Numbered from the stretch's first letter, positions 50,212 through 59,558 are shown. The stretch is DNA of 64,000 bases from Pseudomonas sp. FP198 (GCF_030687895.1 NZ_CP117452.1:4518501-4582500); one strand, 5' to 3'. Translations and numbers: made by a program. Notes: a model not told the origin generated them from the letters alone.

Positions 50212-51754
50212 CGCCAGCGTTGTCATCCGCCCCCGCACCACCTGGGAAGCCATGGACCTCGGCGTGCTGATGAGCCAGCAGCATCGACGGCTGCTGATGA
50301 CCAGTTGGGCCATCGTCACGCTGCCGGTGTATGCGCTGCTGACCCTGTTGCTGTGGGACTCGCCGTCGCTGGTAGTCATCATGTTCTGGTGGCTGAAACC
50401 GGCCTTCGACCGCCTGCCCCTGTTCATTTTGTCCAAGGCCCTGTTTGGCGAGCCGCCTACGCTGAAACAGGCGTTGCGCCAATGGCCCGCGCTGCTCAAG
50501 CCGCAATTGCTGGCCAGCCTGACCTGGCGACGGCTGAGCCTGAACCGCAGCTTCCTGATGCCGGTGGTGCAACTCGAAGGCCTGGCCGGCGAGGCGCGCG
50601 AGCAACGCTTGCGCGTCCTGCTGCAGCGCAACGGCGGCGCGGCGCAGTGGCTGACCATCATCGGCGTGCATCTGGAAACCGCGCTGTGGTTCGGCCTGAT
50701 GGCGCTTTTCTATCTGTTCATACCGCAACAGGTCGAGCTGGAATGGGACTGGCAGACCCTGATCGCCGTGGCCGAGCACGACTGGCTGTGGCTCGAACAC
50801 CTGGTCAACTTCCTGTATCCACTGCTGCTGATCTTCTGGGAACCGGTATACGTCGCCTGTGGCTTCAGCCTCTATCTGAACCGCCGCACGATTCTCGAGG
50901 CCTGGGACATCGAACTGGTATTCCGGCGCTTGCGCCAGCGCCTCGCCGGCATGGCCCCGGCGCTGTTGCTGCTGGCAATGACGCTGCTGCCGTTGGCGCC
51001 ACCTGCCTGGGCTGCCGAGGATAACAACGACCCCGACAGCCCGCGCTTGCTCAACCAGCCGCTGACCAGCGAGGCCTCTCGGGAGAGCATTGAAGCGATT
51101 CTCGAAGCGCCGCCATTCAAGAATCCGGAAACGATCACCCGCTATCGTTTCGGCGAAGAAGCCGAAAAACCAGCCGAAGCAGCCGAGCCAGCTGAAACCG
51201 ATGGAGCACCGGGCTGGCTCAAGTCGCTGTTCGAATGGCTGTCAAAAAAACGCTTCGAGGGCGTTGCCGCGCTGATCCAGGTGCTGCTCTGGGCGGCATT
51301 GTTGACGGCCATCGCCTGGCTGGCCTGGCATTACCGCCATAGTCTCAAGACCCTGGCGAACCGTAGGCCAGCACAGCGCATGCATTCGAAACCCCCTGCG
51401 CCGGTGCAGATGTTCGGCCTGGATATTCGCGAAGAGAGCCTTCCGGAGGATGTGGCGAGCCGCGCCGAGCAGTTATGGTCCACCGCGCCTCGCGAGGCGT
51501 TGGGTTTGCTGTATCGAGCCTTGCTCAGCCGGTTGCACCATGAATTCGCCATCCCCCTGAAACCCGCGGACACGGAAGGCCAGGTGTTGCAACGCGTCGA
51601 ACGGCTCCAGCAGCCGGACCTGCTGGCCTTCAGCAAAAACCTGACCCAGCACTGGCAAAACATCGCCTACGGGCACCGTCCACCAGCGCCCGATCTGCAA
51701 CGGGAACTGTGCGATGGCTGGCGCGGCCTGTTCGGTCCGGGAGTTTCCCGATGA
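50198..51754 (+). CDS. DUF4129 domain membrane protein
   Basis: This is a 518-residue protein. The N-terminal half has about five hydrophobic segments (roughly residues 36-55, 60-75, 165-185, 205-225 and 245-268). A soluble segment and a transmembrane helix near 365-385 follow. The C-terminal DUF4129 domain includes WSTAPREALGLLYRALLSRL and HWQNIAYGHRPP. DUF4129 domains are often next to transglutaminase or MoxR genes. The start ATG 50198 overlaps the SpoIIM-like gene by 14 bp. Confidence 0.82.
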   Translation: MRLSDASVVIRPRTTWEAMDLGVLMSQQHRRLLMTSWAIVTLPVYALLTLLLWDSPSLVVIMFWWLKPAFDRLPLFILSKALFGEPPTLKQALRQWPALLKPQLLASLTWRRLSLNRSFLMPVVQLEGLAGEAREQRLRVLLQRNGGAAQWLTIIGVHLETALWFGLMALFYLFIPQQVELEWDWQTLIAVAEHDWLWLEHLVNFLYPLLLIFWEPVYVACGFSLYLNRRTILEAWDIELVFRRLRQRLAGMAPALLLLAMTLLPLAPPAWAAEDNNDPDSPRLLNQPLTSEASRESIEAILEAPPFKNPETITRYRFGEEAEKPAEAAEPAETDGAPGWLKSLFEWLSKKRFEGVAALIQVLLWAALLTAIAWLAWHYRHSLKTLANRRPAQRMHSKPPAPVQMFGLDIREESLPEDVASRAEQLWSTAPREALGLLYRALLSRLHHEFAIPLKPADTEGQVLQRVERLQQPDLLAFSKNLTQHWQNIAYGHRPPAPDLQRELCDGWRGLFGPGVSR

Positions 51755-52914
51755 GCCGCCGCGCCGGGTGGCTGGTCGCGGCGCTGGTTGCGGCGTTGAT
51801 CTGTGCAGTGGGCCTCTACTTGTCCACGAAAGCCGTGCCCTACCAGGAAACCATTGATCACGGCCCATCCCCCGAAGCCCAGGCCAATCCCTACCTGGCG
51901 GCGGAACATTACCTGCGTCGGCATGGGGTAGACGTCGAACACGCCAACAGCCTGGACGTCCTGCCCGGCCTCGAACCCCACCAGCGCAGCCTGTTGTTGC
52001 TGGGCGAGCGGAGCGACATGACGCCACGGGAGGCCGACCAGTTGATGAACTGGACCCGGGCCGGCGGACGGCTGCTGTTCGTCGCCGAGGCCTTGTGGGA
52101 TGACAGCACCAGCAGCAGCGGCGATCTGTTGCTGGACCGCGTGGGTCTGCGCCAACTCCTCAGCAAGGACCTCGAGGAATCCGACGCCGAACTCATCACG
52201 GATCGCTACCCCGAACTGACCAAGCTTTATCTGGAAGATGAAGAAGCGCCGGCCTATGTCGGCTTCGACACCGACTTCCATCTCGAAGACCCGCAGAACC
52301 TCGCCCAGGCCTGGGCCAACAGCGCACAGGCAACCCACATGATGCAACTGAACCACGGTCTGGGCACCATCACTGTGCTGACTGACGCCGAGCTGTGGAA
52401 GAACGACCAGATCGACCAATACGACAACGCCTGGCTGCTCTGGTACCTGAATGCCGACACAAATGTCACGCTGCTGTTCGACATCGAGCACGACAACCTG
52501 CTGACCCTGCTGCTGCGCTATTTCCCCCAGGCCCTGGTGGCGCTGCTGGTCCTGATCGGGCTGTGGTTCTGGCGCTCGGCGGTGCGGCATGGCCCGTTGC
52601 AACAACCCGCGCCCAAGGCGCGACGGCAGTTGCTGGAACACCTGCAGGCCAGCGCCGCGTTCCAGCTGCGCCACCACGGTCGGCAACACCTGTTGCAGGG
52701 GTTACAGCATGACGTGTTGCGCCGGGCGCGCCAGCTTCATCCTGGTTTCGAACGGCTGGTCGTCGCCGAACAATGGCAAGTGCTTGCACGCCTGACCCGC
52801 CAACCCACGCGAACCATCAGCCAGGCCCTCAGCCCCCGGCCGGCGCAGCGCATGTCCAGCACTGAGTTCTGCCGCCAGGTTGCCCTTTTGCAAACTCTCA
52901 GGAATGCCTTATAG
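51751..52914 (+). CDS. DUF4350 domain protein
   Basis: This 387-residue protein has an N-terminal transmembrane helix (about residues 7-27) and a soluble domain with the DUF4350 signature (NPYLAAEHYLRRHGVDVE near residue 50 and a Rossmann-like LLLLGERSDMT). A second transmembrane helix lies near 255-275, and a basic C-terminal domain follows. It overlaps the DUF4129 gene by four bases. In other Pseudomonas this gene is followed by moxR; here a Fic gene intervenes. Confidence 0.82.
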   Translation: MSRRAGWLVAALVAALICAVGLYLSTKAVPYQETIDHGPSPEAQANPYLAAEHYLRRHGVDVEHANSLDVLPGLEPHQRSLLLLGERSDMTPREADQLMNWTRAGGRLLFVAEALWDDSTSSSGDLLLDRVGLRQLLSKDLEESDAELITDRYPELTKLYLEDEEAPAYVGFDTDFHLEDPQNLAQAWANSAQATHMMQLNHGLGTITVLTDAELWKNDQIDQYDNAWLLWYLNADTNVTLLFDIEHDNLLTLLLRYFPQALVALLVLIGLWFWRSAVRHGPLQQPAPKARRQLLEHLQASAAFQLRHHGRQHLLQGLQHDVLRRARQLHPGFERLVVAEQWQVLARLTRQPTRTISQALSPRPAQRMSSTEFCRQVALLQTLRNAL

Positions 52915-53070
52915 ATTCCGAAAAAAAAACCGCAAAAAAGCTCTATATAACCTATCGTACCTTGTCACCAAACATAGCAACTGCGGGCATTATCGCCATT
53001 TTACTTTCCGCAGGAATTTCCGCAGAGATTGCCAAACAAACAGCCGTTTCCGTTCGCTGGAAGCAAAACG
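52915..53070. other. AT-rich junction between DUF4350 and Fic genes
   Basis: This 156-bp region is clearly more AT-rich than its surroundings (A-runs at 52921-52941 and a TATATAA at 52945-52951). It breaks the otherwise overlapping gene order of the operon. It may be the boundary of inserted DNA and may hold a promoter for the Fic gene. No direct repeats were evident by eye. Confidence 0.4.
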
Positions 53071-54258
53071 ATGATTACCTCGAAAACGTACCTGGATCCA
53101 GTACTGCCGGAAAATCTTCCCGCCTCGATCATTCAGGCCGCGGATCAGTTGCCGCGTAAAGCAGAGTTTCTTGCCGGGCGGCTCGCCGATGAGACATCGA
53201 AGCAACTGGCGAGCCTGCTGCGCATCACCAATACCTACTATTCGAATCTGATCGAGGGGCATCGAACCGAGATCGCTGATCTGCAGGTCGCTCGCACCAC
53301 GCCGAAACGCCAGCGAAAGGAGCTCAAAGAGCTTGCCGTGCAACACATGACACAGCAGGAGGTGATGGAGCGACTGCTTCGCATGCGCCCGGCGGACAGT
53401 TTTTCTGCCTTGTTCGATCCCCGGTTGATCGCGACCATTCACCGTCGACTGTTCAAGGACGCTTCAACGCAGGAGCTGATCCTGAGCGACGGTCGGATGA
53501 TGGAACCAGGAAAGCTGCGGGCCGAATCGAATGAACGGGTCCAGGTCGGCGCACATGTCGCCCCAGCTGCTACTGCGGTATTGCCCATGCTTGAGCATCT
53601 GCAACTGCACTACGGACGTATAAACGACCCCCGACGCCAATTGATCGCCGCCCTGGCGGGTCATCACCGTGTGGCGCTTGTCCACCCCTTCCTTGATGGC
53701 AATGGTCGAGTGATCCGGATGCTCACCCATCTGCAGCTTGTCCATCTCGGGCTAAAACCGTTTCTCTGGTCATTGTCGCGTGGCTTGGCCCGAAGGCAGG
53801 ATGAATACTATCGTTTCCTGGCTTTGGCTGATCGACCTCGAGAAGGCGACTGTGACGGGCGAGGTCAACTCTCACAGCGCCACTACTTCAACTTCATCGA
53901 GTTCATGCTCGATGTCTGTCGCGACCAGATTGAATATATGACAACCTCACTCAACCCAGCCAGGCTACGCGAGCAGGTCTTTCATGTGCTATCGACGGAT
54001 GCTGGCCTTCGCCGTGCGGGGATCCGACCCGCCAGTGCCGGTGCTGTGTTGGCGCTTCTCACCCAAGGCGCGATGCCGCGTGCGGAATTCAAGATATTTA
54101 CAGGATTGAAGGATCGGCTCGCAACGGAAGAACTGGGCCGCTTGATCGAAGCGGGAATAGTGGTCAGTAGTACGCCCAGGTCCCGCACGGTGGAAGCGGG
54201 TTTGCCCGCACGTTTTGCCGGATTGATCTTTCCGAACCTGCATATCCAGATGGGCTGA
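53071..54258 (+). CDS. Fic family AMPylase with N-terminal inhibitory helix
   Basis: This 395-residue protein has a Fic domain that transfers AMP (or another nucleotide) to target proteins. The active-site motif HPFLDGNGRV spans H205 to about V214, complete with catalytic His and anion-binding Gly-Asn-Gly-Arg. An N-terminal S58-N-L-I-E62-G63 matches the (S/T)xxxE(G/N) inhibitory motif, so this is a class II (self-inhibited) Fic. The C-terminal segment from about 330 looks like a winged helix. I chose ATG 53071 (GGAAG seven bases upstream). Codon use is less GC-biased than in the flanking operon, suggesting transfer. It sits between DUF4350 and moxR. Confidence 0.9.
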   Translation: MITSKTYLDPVLPENLPASIIQAADQLPRKAEFLAGRLADETSKQLASLLRITNTYYSNLIEGHRTEIADLQVARTTPKRQRKELKELAVQHMTQQEVMERLLRMRPADSFSALFDPRLIATIHRRLFKDASTQELILSDGRMMEPGKLRAESNERVQVGAHVAPAATAVLPMLEHLQLHYGRINDPRRQLIAALAGHHRVALVHPFLDGNGRVIRMLTHLQLVHLGLKPFLWSLSRGLARRQDEYYRFLALADRPREGDCDGRGQLSQRHYFNFIEFMLDVCRDQIEYMTTSLNPARLREQVFHVLSTDAGLRRAGIRPASAGAVLALLTQGAMPRAEFKIFTGLKDRLATEELGRLIEAGIVVSSTPRSRTVEAGLPARFAGLIFPNLHIQMG

Positions 54259-54381
54259 GTCACGCCGACGACTCGGCTGTCAGGTGTGAGGGATAGTTGC
54301 CGTGGTATGCAAGCGTGACTGTTTTCACCTGCGCAAGTTATCCAGCGCTAATCAAACTCAACAGTTAAGAGAACGCCAGAA

Positions 54382-55389
54382 TTGACGACTGAACAGAACG
54401 AACCTGTCGACGGCCAGGCCCATGCCGCCCAACAGCGCCAACGCGCCAGCCAGTTGGCCCAGGCGATCCGTACCGAACTGCACAAGGCGGTGGTCGGCCA
54501 GGCTGCGGTGGTCGACGATGTGCTCACGGCGTTGATCGCGGGTGGGCATGTACTGCTCGAAGGCGTTCCGGGGCTGGGCAAGACGTTGCTGGTGCGCGCG
54601 CTCGCGCGCTGTTTCAGTGGCGAGTTCGCGCGCATCCAGTTCACGCCCGACCTGATGCCCAGCGACGTCACCGGCCACGCGGTGTACGACTTGCAGACCG
54701 AGCAGTTCAAGTTGCGCAAGGGCCCGGTTTTCACCAACCTTCTGCTGGCCGACGAGATCAACCGCGCGCCGGCAAAAACCCAGGCGGCGCTGCTCGAGGC
54801 CATGCAGGAACGCCAGGTCACCCTGGAAGGCCGCGCCCTGCCGATCGCCCAACCGTTCATGGTGCTGGCGACCCAGAACCCCATCGAACAGGAAGGCACT
54901 TACCCGCTGCCGGAAGCCGAGCTCGACCGCTTCATGCTCAAGGTCCGCATGGACTATCCCGATGCCGACCAGGAACTGGACATGGTCCGCCAGGTCAGCC
55001 GCTCGACCCGGGCCGACATGCTTGACGTGCAACCGTTGCGCACGGTGCTGCAAGCCAAGGATGTGCAGGCCTTGCAGCGCATCGCCAGTGACCTGCCGAT
55101 GGACGATCAGGTCCTCGACTACGCCGTCCGCCTGGCCCGCGCCACTCGCAGCTGGCCGGGGCTGACGCTGGGCGCCGGGCCGCGCGCCTCGATCGCGCTG
55201 GTACGCTGCGCAAGGGCCCGGGCGCTGCTGCGCGGTGGCGAATTCGTGGTCCCGGACGACATCAAGGGCTGCGCCCTGGCCGTGCTGCGCCATCGCGTAA
55301 GGCTGGCGCCGGAGCTGGACATCGAGGGGCTCTCGGTGGACCAGGTGCTGGGGCAGTTGCTCGATCAAGTCTCGGCGCCGCGGTTGTGA
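54382..55389 (+). CDS. MoxR family AAA+ ATPase
   Basis: This 335-residue MoxR-type AAA+ ATPase is chaperone-like and acts with DUF58/VWA proteins. The Walker A motif GVPGLGKT is at residues 61-68. The Walker B LLLADEINRAP is near residue 125, and sensor-like ATQNPIEQEGTYPLPEAELDRF follows. The TTG start is the best match to the family N-terminus. In the operon it is separated from the Fic gene by 123 bp and followed by DUF58 after 25 bp. Confidence 0.93.
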   Translation: MTTEQNEPVDGQAHAAQQRQRASQLAQAIRTELHKAVVGQAAVVDDVLTALIAGGHVLLEGVPGLGKTLLVRALARCFSGEFARIQFTPDLMPSDVTGHAVYDLQTEQFKLRKGPVFTNLLLADEINRAPAKTQAALLEAMQERQVTLEGRALPIAQPFMVLATQNPIEQEGTYPLPEAELDRFMLKVRMDYPDADQELDMVRQVSRSTRADMLDVQPLRTVLQAKDVQALQRIASDLPMDDQVLDYAVRLARATRSWPGLTLGAGPRASIALVRCARARALLRGGEFVVPDDIKGCALAVLRHRVRLAPELDIEGLSVDQVLGQLLDQVSAPRL

Positions 55390-55414
55390 AAAATCGCGCG
55401 GTAAGGATGCGCCC

Positions 55415-56746
55415 ATGAAACCCTCGCGCCTGTTGCTCATCTGGCTCGCGATCCTGCTGGCCGTCGGCATTGTGCTGGGTACGTTGCGAGCGCTGGGCAT
55501 CGCGGTGCCGCCGACACTCCTGTCGATCAACTGGGGGATGCTGCTAGCCTTGCTGGCCTTGGCGCTGCTCGATGCCGCGCGGCTGCGGCGCCTGCCCTCG
55601 CCCCGCGTACAGCGACACATGCCGGGCAGCCTGGCACTGGGCCGATGGGGCGAAGTGCGCCTGCAGATCAGCCATGATTTTGCCCAGCCAATGCCGCTCC
55701 AGGTGTTCGATCACGTACCCGATGGCCTCGACTTCGACGACCTGCCCTTGTCGGTCGAGCTTCAACCCGGCCAACGCAGCCAGCTCGGCTACCGCTTGCG
55801 CCCGCTCAAGCGCGGTCATTTCATTTTCAGCCACTGCGAGATCAGCCTGCCCAGCCCGCTGGGATTGTGGTTCGGCAAACGCCTGCTGGAGGCGCTCGAC
55901 AATACTCGCGTCTACCCGGATTTCGCCAGGCTCTATGGCGGCCAGCTATTGGCCGTCGACAACTGGCTGAGCCAGCTCGGCATACGCCAGCGGCAGCGCC
56001 GTGGCCAGGGCCAGGAATTCCATCAGTTGCGCGAGTTTCGCGAGGGCGACAGCCTGCGCCAGATCGACTGGAAGGCCACTGCCCGCCACCGTACGCCGAT
56101 CGCCCGTGAGTACGAAGACGAACGCGACCAACAGATTATCTTCATGCTCGACTGCGGCCGGCGCATGCGCAGCCAGGACGACGAGCTGGCGCACTTCGAT
56201 CACGCTCTCAATGCCTGCCTGTTGCTCAGCTATACCGCGTTGCGCCAGGGCGACGCCGTCGGCCTGTACACCTTCGCCAGTGAGCGACCGCGCTACCTCG
56301 CGCCGGTCAAAGGCAGCGGCCAGCTCAACGTCTTGCTCAACGCCGTCTATGACCTGGACAGCAGCCAGCATCCCGCCGATTACCAGGTCGCGGTCAATCA
56401 ACTGCTGGCCCGGCAAAAACGCCGGGCACTGGTGGTGTTGGTAACCAACCTGCGGGATGAGGACGACGCGGAACTGCTGGCTGCCGTCAAGCGCCTGGGC
56501 CAGCAGCACCGGGTGCTAGTGGCCAGCCTGCGCGAAGAGGCACTCGACCGGTTGCGCCAGGCGCCGGTGCAAACCCAGCCCGAAGCCTTGGCCTACTGCG
56601 GGGCGGTGGATTACATGAACACCCGCGCCGAACTCCACCTGCGGTTGGCGGCCCATGGCATCCCGACCCTGGATTCGCGCCCCGGCGAGCTAGGGGCGGA
56701 TCTGGTGAGCCAATACCTGGCGTGGAAAAAGGCCGGCACCGCATAG
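55415..56746 (+). CDS. DUF58 domain protein
   Basis: This 443-residue membrane-anchored protein has two N-terminal transmembrane helices (about residues 5-25 and 33-50). A soluble part with the DUF58 signature follows (residues near 205-225, EFHQLREFREGDSLRQIDWKATARH region, and ERDQQIIFMLDCG). The latter includes a VWA-like metal site. DUF58 proteins are usual partners of MoxR. It ends the operon. Confidence 0.9.
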   Translation: MKPSRLLLIWLAILLAVGIVLGTLRALGIAVPPTLLSINWGMLLALLALALLDAARLRRLPSPRVQRHMPGSLALGRWGEVRLQISHDFAQPMPLQVFDHVPDGLDFDDLPLSVELQPGQRSQLGYRLRPLKRGHFIFSHCEISLPSPLGLWFGKRLLEALDNTRVYPDFARLYGGQLLAVDNWLSQLGIRQRQRRGQGQEFHQLREFREGDSLRQIDWKATARHRTPIAREYEDERDQQIIFMLDCGRRMRSQDDELAHFDHALNACLLLSYTALRQGDAVGLYTFASERPRYLAPVKGSGQLNVLLNAVYDLDSSQHPADYQVAVNQLLARQKRRALVVLVTNLRDEDDAELLAAVKRLGQQHRVLVASLREEALDRLRQAPVQTQPEALAYCGAVDYMNTRAELHLRLAAHGIPTLDSRPGELGADLVSQYLAWKKAGTA

Positions 56747-56768
56747 GCCCCGCGCAGGAGTCGGTTGC

Positions 56769-57128
56769 TCAAGCCGAGGCAGGCAACGGATAAAAACAGA
56801 AATACTGCTGCAACGCGCTGACCAGCGACCCGTACTCCGGCGGCGCCCATTGCAGGCTGAAACCGGCATCGAAATGCTGCGGCGTCACATCCTCGTGACA
56901 CCAGAGGCACCTGGCTTTCAGTCGGATGTGTTGCTGTGGTCCGTCGTCGGAGGGGACCTTCAGGTACAGATCAAAGCTTGCGCCAATCATCAATGGCAAA
57001 TGACTGATCAACATCAGGCCACATTCAGAGACGTTGCCCAGAAAACCGATAGGTTTGTCGTTGAGGCCGTTGAAGACCTCAAGAAAACAAGCCAACTGAT
57101 GTCGTTCAATGCGGCGCTCTTTGTACAT
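56769..57128 (-). CDS. PilZ domain protein
   Basis: This 119-residue protein carries a PilZ-like fold. The RRIERH box is near residue 5-10 and the NVSECG (N/D-x-S-x-x-G) motif is near 33-38, which together bind cyclic di-GMP in this family. No other domain is present. It may be a c-di-GMP receptor. A GGDEF enzyme lies 4 kb away, but no direct link is shown. Confidence 0.82.
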   Translation of the reverse strand: MYKERRIERHQLACFLEVFNGLNDKPIGFLGNVSECGLMLISHLPLMIGASFDLYLKVPSDDGPQQHIRLKARCLWCHEDVTPQHFDAGFSLQWAPPEYGSLVSALQQYFCFYPLPASA

Positions 57129-57264
57129 GTCCTGTATCGCTTTTTAATGGCCTCTCACCGGCCAACCGAACACTTCGGAACGAACCCAAGCGAGCCCGCT
57201 CTCCCTGATCCCCGTGCCACACGCCAGCAACGTGCTGGCTTGTCTCATCGGTTACAGGCGCGAC

Positions 57265-57296
57265 CTGGCTATTAGAGTCCAAGCTCTAATAGCCAG
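57265..57296. repeat. 13-bp perfect inverted repeat
   Basis: CTGGCTATTAGAG at 57265-57277 is exactly complementary to CTCTAATAGCCAG at 57284-57296, with a 6-nt loop. It is AT-rich in a GC-rich context, and no T-run follows on either strand. It lies in a 267-bp gene-free space. Confidence 0.8.
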
Positions 57297-57395
57297 ATGT
57301 AAAACTATAGCGCAGGTTCTGGCGACGGCCAGTCCGGATGCGCCCTCCATCAGGCGGCCGCGACGGCGCCTGGCCGATCGCCTGTGCGGCGTCGT

Positions 57396-57770
57396 TCAGA
57401 ACGCCGTCGGGCGGATGGCCGAGGTGCTACGGGTCGGGTAATGCCCAAGGCTCTGCAAGGTTTCGAGCCGGGCGCGGGCACGATAGGCGTACTCGCTGTT
57501 GGGGTATTGCGTAAGAATGAACTGGTAGGTCTGCGCCGCATCGACGAATAGCTTTTGGCGCTCCAGGCACTGGCCACGCATCATCGAGACTTCCGGCTGC
57601 ATGTAGCGGCGGGCACGGCTGGCGCGGTCGACCTTGGACAGCTCAAGCATCACTTGCTCGCAATTGCCGCGCTCGTAGGCCTTGTAGGCCAGGTTCATGT
57701 GGTGGTTCATCGACCAACGGGTGCAGCCCGTGATGCTCAGGGCCAAGGCAATAAAAAGCACGAATCGCAT
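57396..57770 (-). CDS. TPR lipoprotein
   Basis: This 124-residue protein has a lipobox ITGC (Cys at residue 16) after a short hydrophobic signal, so it is probably a membrane-anchored lipoprotein. A TPR-like helical region follows (AYKAYERGNCEQVMLEL and FVDAAQTYQFILTQYPNSEYAYRARARL). It resembles small assembly or YfgM/CpoB-type TPR proteins. The start 57770 has AGGAG upstream. It is transcribed away from pyk; the partner is unknown. Confidence 0.78.
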   Translation of the reverse strand: MRFVLFIALALSITGCTRWSMNHHMNLAYKAYERGNCEQVMLELSKVDRASRARRYMQPEVSMMRGQCLERQKLFVDAAQTYQFILTQYPNSEYAYRARARLETLQSLGHYPTRSTSAIRPTAF

Positions 57771-57917
57771 GGGGAGGTTCTCCTGTCTTGAGCTCTTTAT
57801 CGACCTGGATGGGAAAATCTTCAACCTGAAAAAGGGTCCACAAAAACCATCACGACATGGCATCACTGTTAAAAAGCGCTATCACCTTCGTCACAGGCGC
57901 AGAAATTTTCAGGAATG

Positions 57918-57939
57918 TTCATTTCGAAAAAGAAACGAA
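57918..57939. promoter_or_regulatory. Imperfect inverted repeat upstream of pyk
   Basis: TTCATTTC and GAAACGAA form an 8-bp arm pair with one mismatch around a 6-bp spacer, within an AT-rich stretch. It could be an operator for pyk. It is not a recognised regulator site. Confidence 0.3.
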
Positions 57940-58017
57940 TAGGTAGTGCACATGAACAATGACTACACCCAAAGACCATAGTAGCCTTCGCTGGCGCTTG
58001 AACTTGAGGAGTCCTGC

Positions 58018-59469
58018 ATGTCCGTCCGTCGCACCAAAATCGTCGCTACCCTTGGCCCGGCCAGTAACTCGCCGGAAGTTCTCGAACAGCTGATTCTGGC
58101 TGGCCTGGACGTTGCCCGCCTGAACTTCTCCCACGGCACCCCCGACGAGCACAAGGCTCGTGCCAAGCTGGTGCGCGACCTGGCCGCCAAGCACGGCCGC
58201 TTCGTCGCCCTGCTGGGCGACCTGCAAGGTCCGAAGATCCGCATTGCCAAATTCGCCAACAAGCGCATCGAGCTGAAGATCGGTGACAAATTCACCTTTT
58301 CCACCAGCCATCCATTGACCGAGGGTAACCAGCAAGTCGTCGGTATCGACTACCCGGACCTGGTCAAGGACTGCGGCGTGGGCGACGAGCTGCTGCTCGA
58401 CGACGGCCGCGTGGTGATGCGCGTCGAGACCGCCACCGCCACCGAACTGAACTGCGTCGTGACCATTGGCGGCCCGCTGTCGGACCACAAGGGTATCAAC
58501 CGTCGCGGCGGCGGCCTGACCGCTCCGGCCCTGACCGACAAAGACAAGGCCGATATCAAGCTGGCCGCGGAAATGGAAGTCGACTACCTGGCGGTGTCCT
58601 TCCCACGCGACGCGGCGGACATGGAATATGCCCGTCAATTGCGCGACGAAGCCGGCGGTACCGCCTGGCTGGTGGCCAAGATCGAACGCGCCGAAGCCGT
58701 GGCCGACGATGAAACCCTCGATGGCCTGATCAAGGCGTCCGACGCCGTGATGGTGGCTCGTGGCGACCTCGGCGTGGAAATCGGCGATGCCGAACTGGTG
58801 GGCATCCAGAAGAAGATCATCCTGCACGCACGCCGCCACAACAAAGCGGTGATCGTTGCGACCCAGATGATGGAGTCGATGATCCAGAACCCGATGCCGA
58901 CCCGCGCCGAAGTGTCCGACGTAGCCAACGCCGTGCTCGACTACACCGACGCCGTGATGCTCTCGGCCGAAAGCGCCGCCGGCCTCTACCCGCTCGAAGC
59001 GGTGCAGGCCATGGCACGTATCTGCATCGGTGCTGAAAAGCACCCGACCGGCAAGACCTCCAGCCACCGCATCGGCAAGACCTTCGAGCGCTGCGACGAG
59101 AGCATTGCCTTGGCGACCATGTACACCGCCAACCACTTCCCGGGCGTAAAGGCGATCATCGCCCTGACCGAAAGTGGCTACACGCCGTTGATCATGTCGC
59201 GCATCCGCTCCTCCGTGCCGATCTATGCGTTCTCCCCGCACCGCGAAACCCAGGCCCGTGCCGCCATGTTCCGTGGCGTCTACACCGTGCCGTTCGACCC
59301 GGCCGCCCTGCAACCGGGCGAAGTCAGCCAGGCGGCGGTGGATGAATTGGTCAAGCGTGGCGTGGTGCAGACCGGCGACTGGGTCATCCTGACCAAGGGC
59401 GACAGCTACCACACCATCGGCGGCACCAACGGGATGAAGATCCTGCACGTCGGCGACCCGATGGTTTGA
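58018..59469 (+). CDS. pyk: Pyruvate kinase
   Basis: This 483-residue glycolytic enzyme converts phosphoenolpyruvate and ADP to pyruvate and ATP. The N-terminal RRTKIVATLGPAS, the substrate site LNFSHG, the metal- and phosphate-binding MVARGDLGVEI and the IATQMMESMI region are all present. Its C-terminal domain lacks extra domains. It looks like the PykA type. GAGGAG precedes the ATG. A terminator follows. Confidence 0.97.
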   Translation: MSVRRTKIVATLGPASNSPEVLEQLILAGLDVARLNFSHGTPDEHKARAKLVRDLAAKHGRFVALLGDLQGPKIRIAKFANKRIELKIGDKFTFSTSHPLTEGNQQVVGIDYPDLVKDCGVGDELLLDDGRVVMRVETATATELNCVVTIGGPLSDHKGINRRGGGLTAPALTDKDKADIKLAAEMEVDYLAVSFPRDAADMEYARQLRDEAGGTAWLVAKIERAEAVADDETLDGLIKASDAVMVARGDLGVEIGDAELVGIQKKIILHARRHNKAVIVATQMMESMIQNPMPTRAEVSDVANAVLDYTDAVMLSAESAAGLYPLEAVQAMARICIGAEKHPTGKTSSHRIGKTFERCDESIALATMYTANHFPGVKAIIALTESGYTPLIMSRIRSSVPIYAFSPHRETQARAAMFRGVYTVPFDPAALQPGEVSQAAVDELVKRGVVQTGDWVILTKGDSYHTIGGTNGMKILHVGDPMV

Positions 59470-59485
59470 TCACCGGTTGCTGAAA

Positions 59486-59521
59486 ACCAAAGCCCCGCCA
59501 TGTGAATGGCGGGGCTTTTTG
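59486..59521 (+). terminator. Terminator of pyk
   Basis: AAAGCCCCGCCA pairs with TGGCGGGGCTTT around a TGTGAA loop and runs into a T-stretch. Confidence 0.93.
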
Positions 59522-59558
59522 GTTTCTGGCTTTGGGATATGGTGCCTGGGCTGACGCC

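Noticed and set aside
54358..55620. 420-codon frame antisense to moxR/DUF58
   Set aside because: No recognisable domain; moxR motifs are intact on the plus strand.
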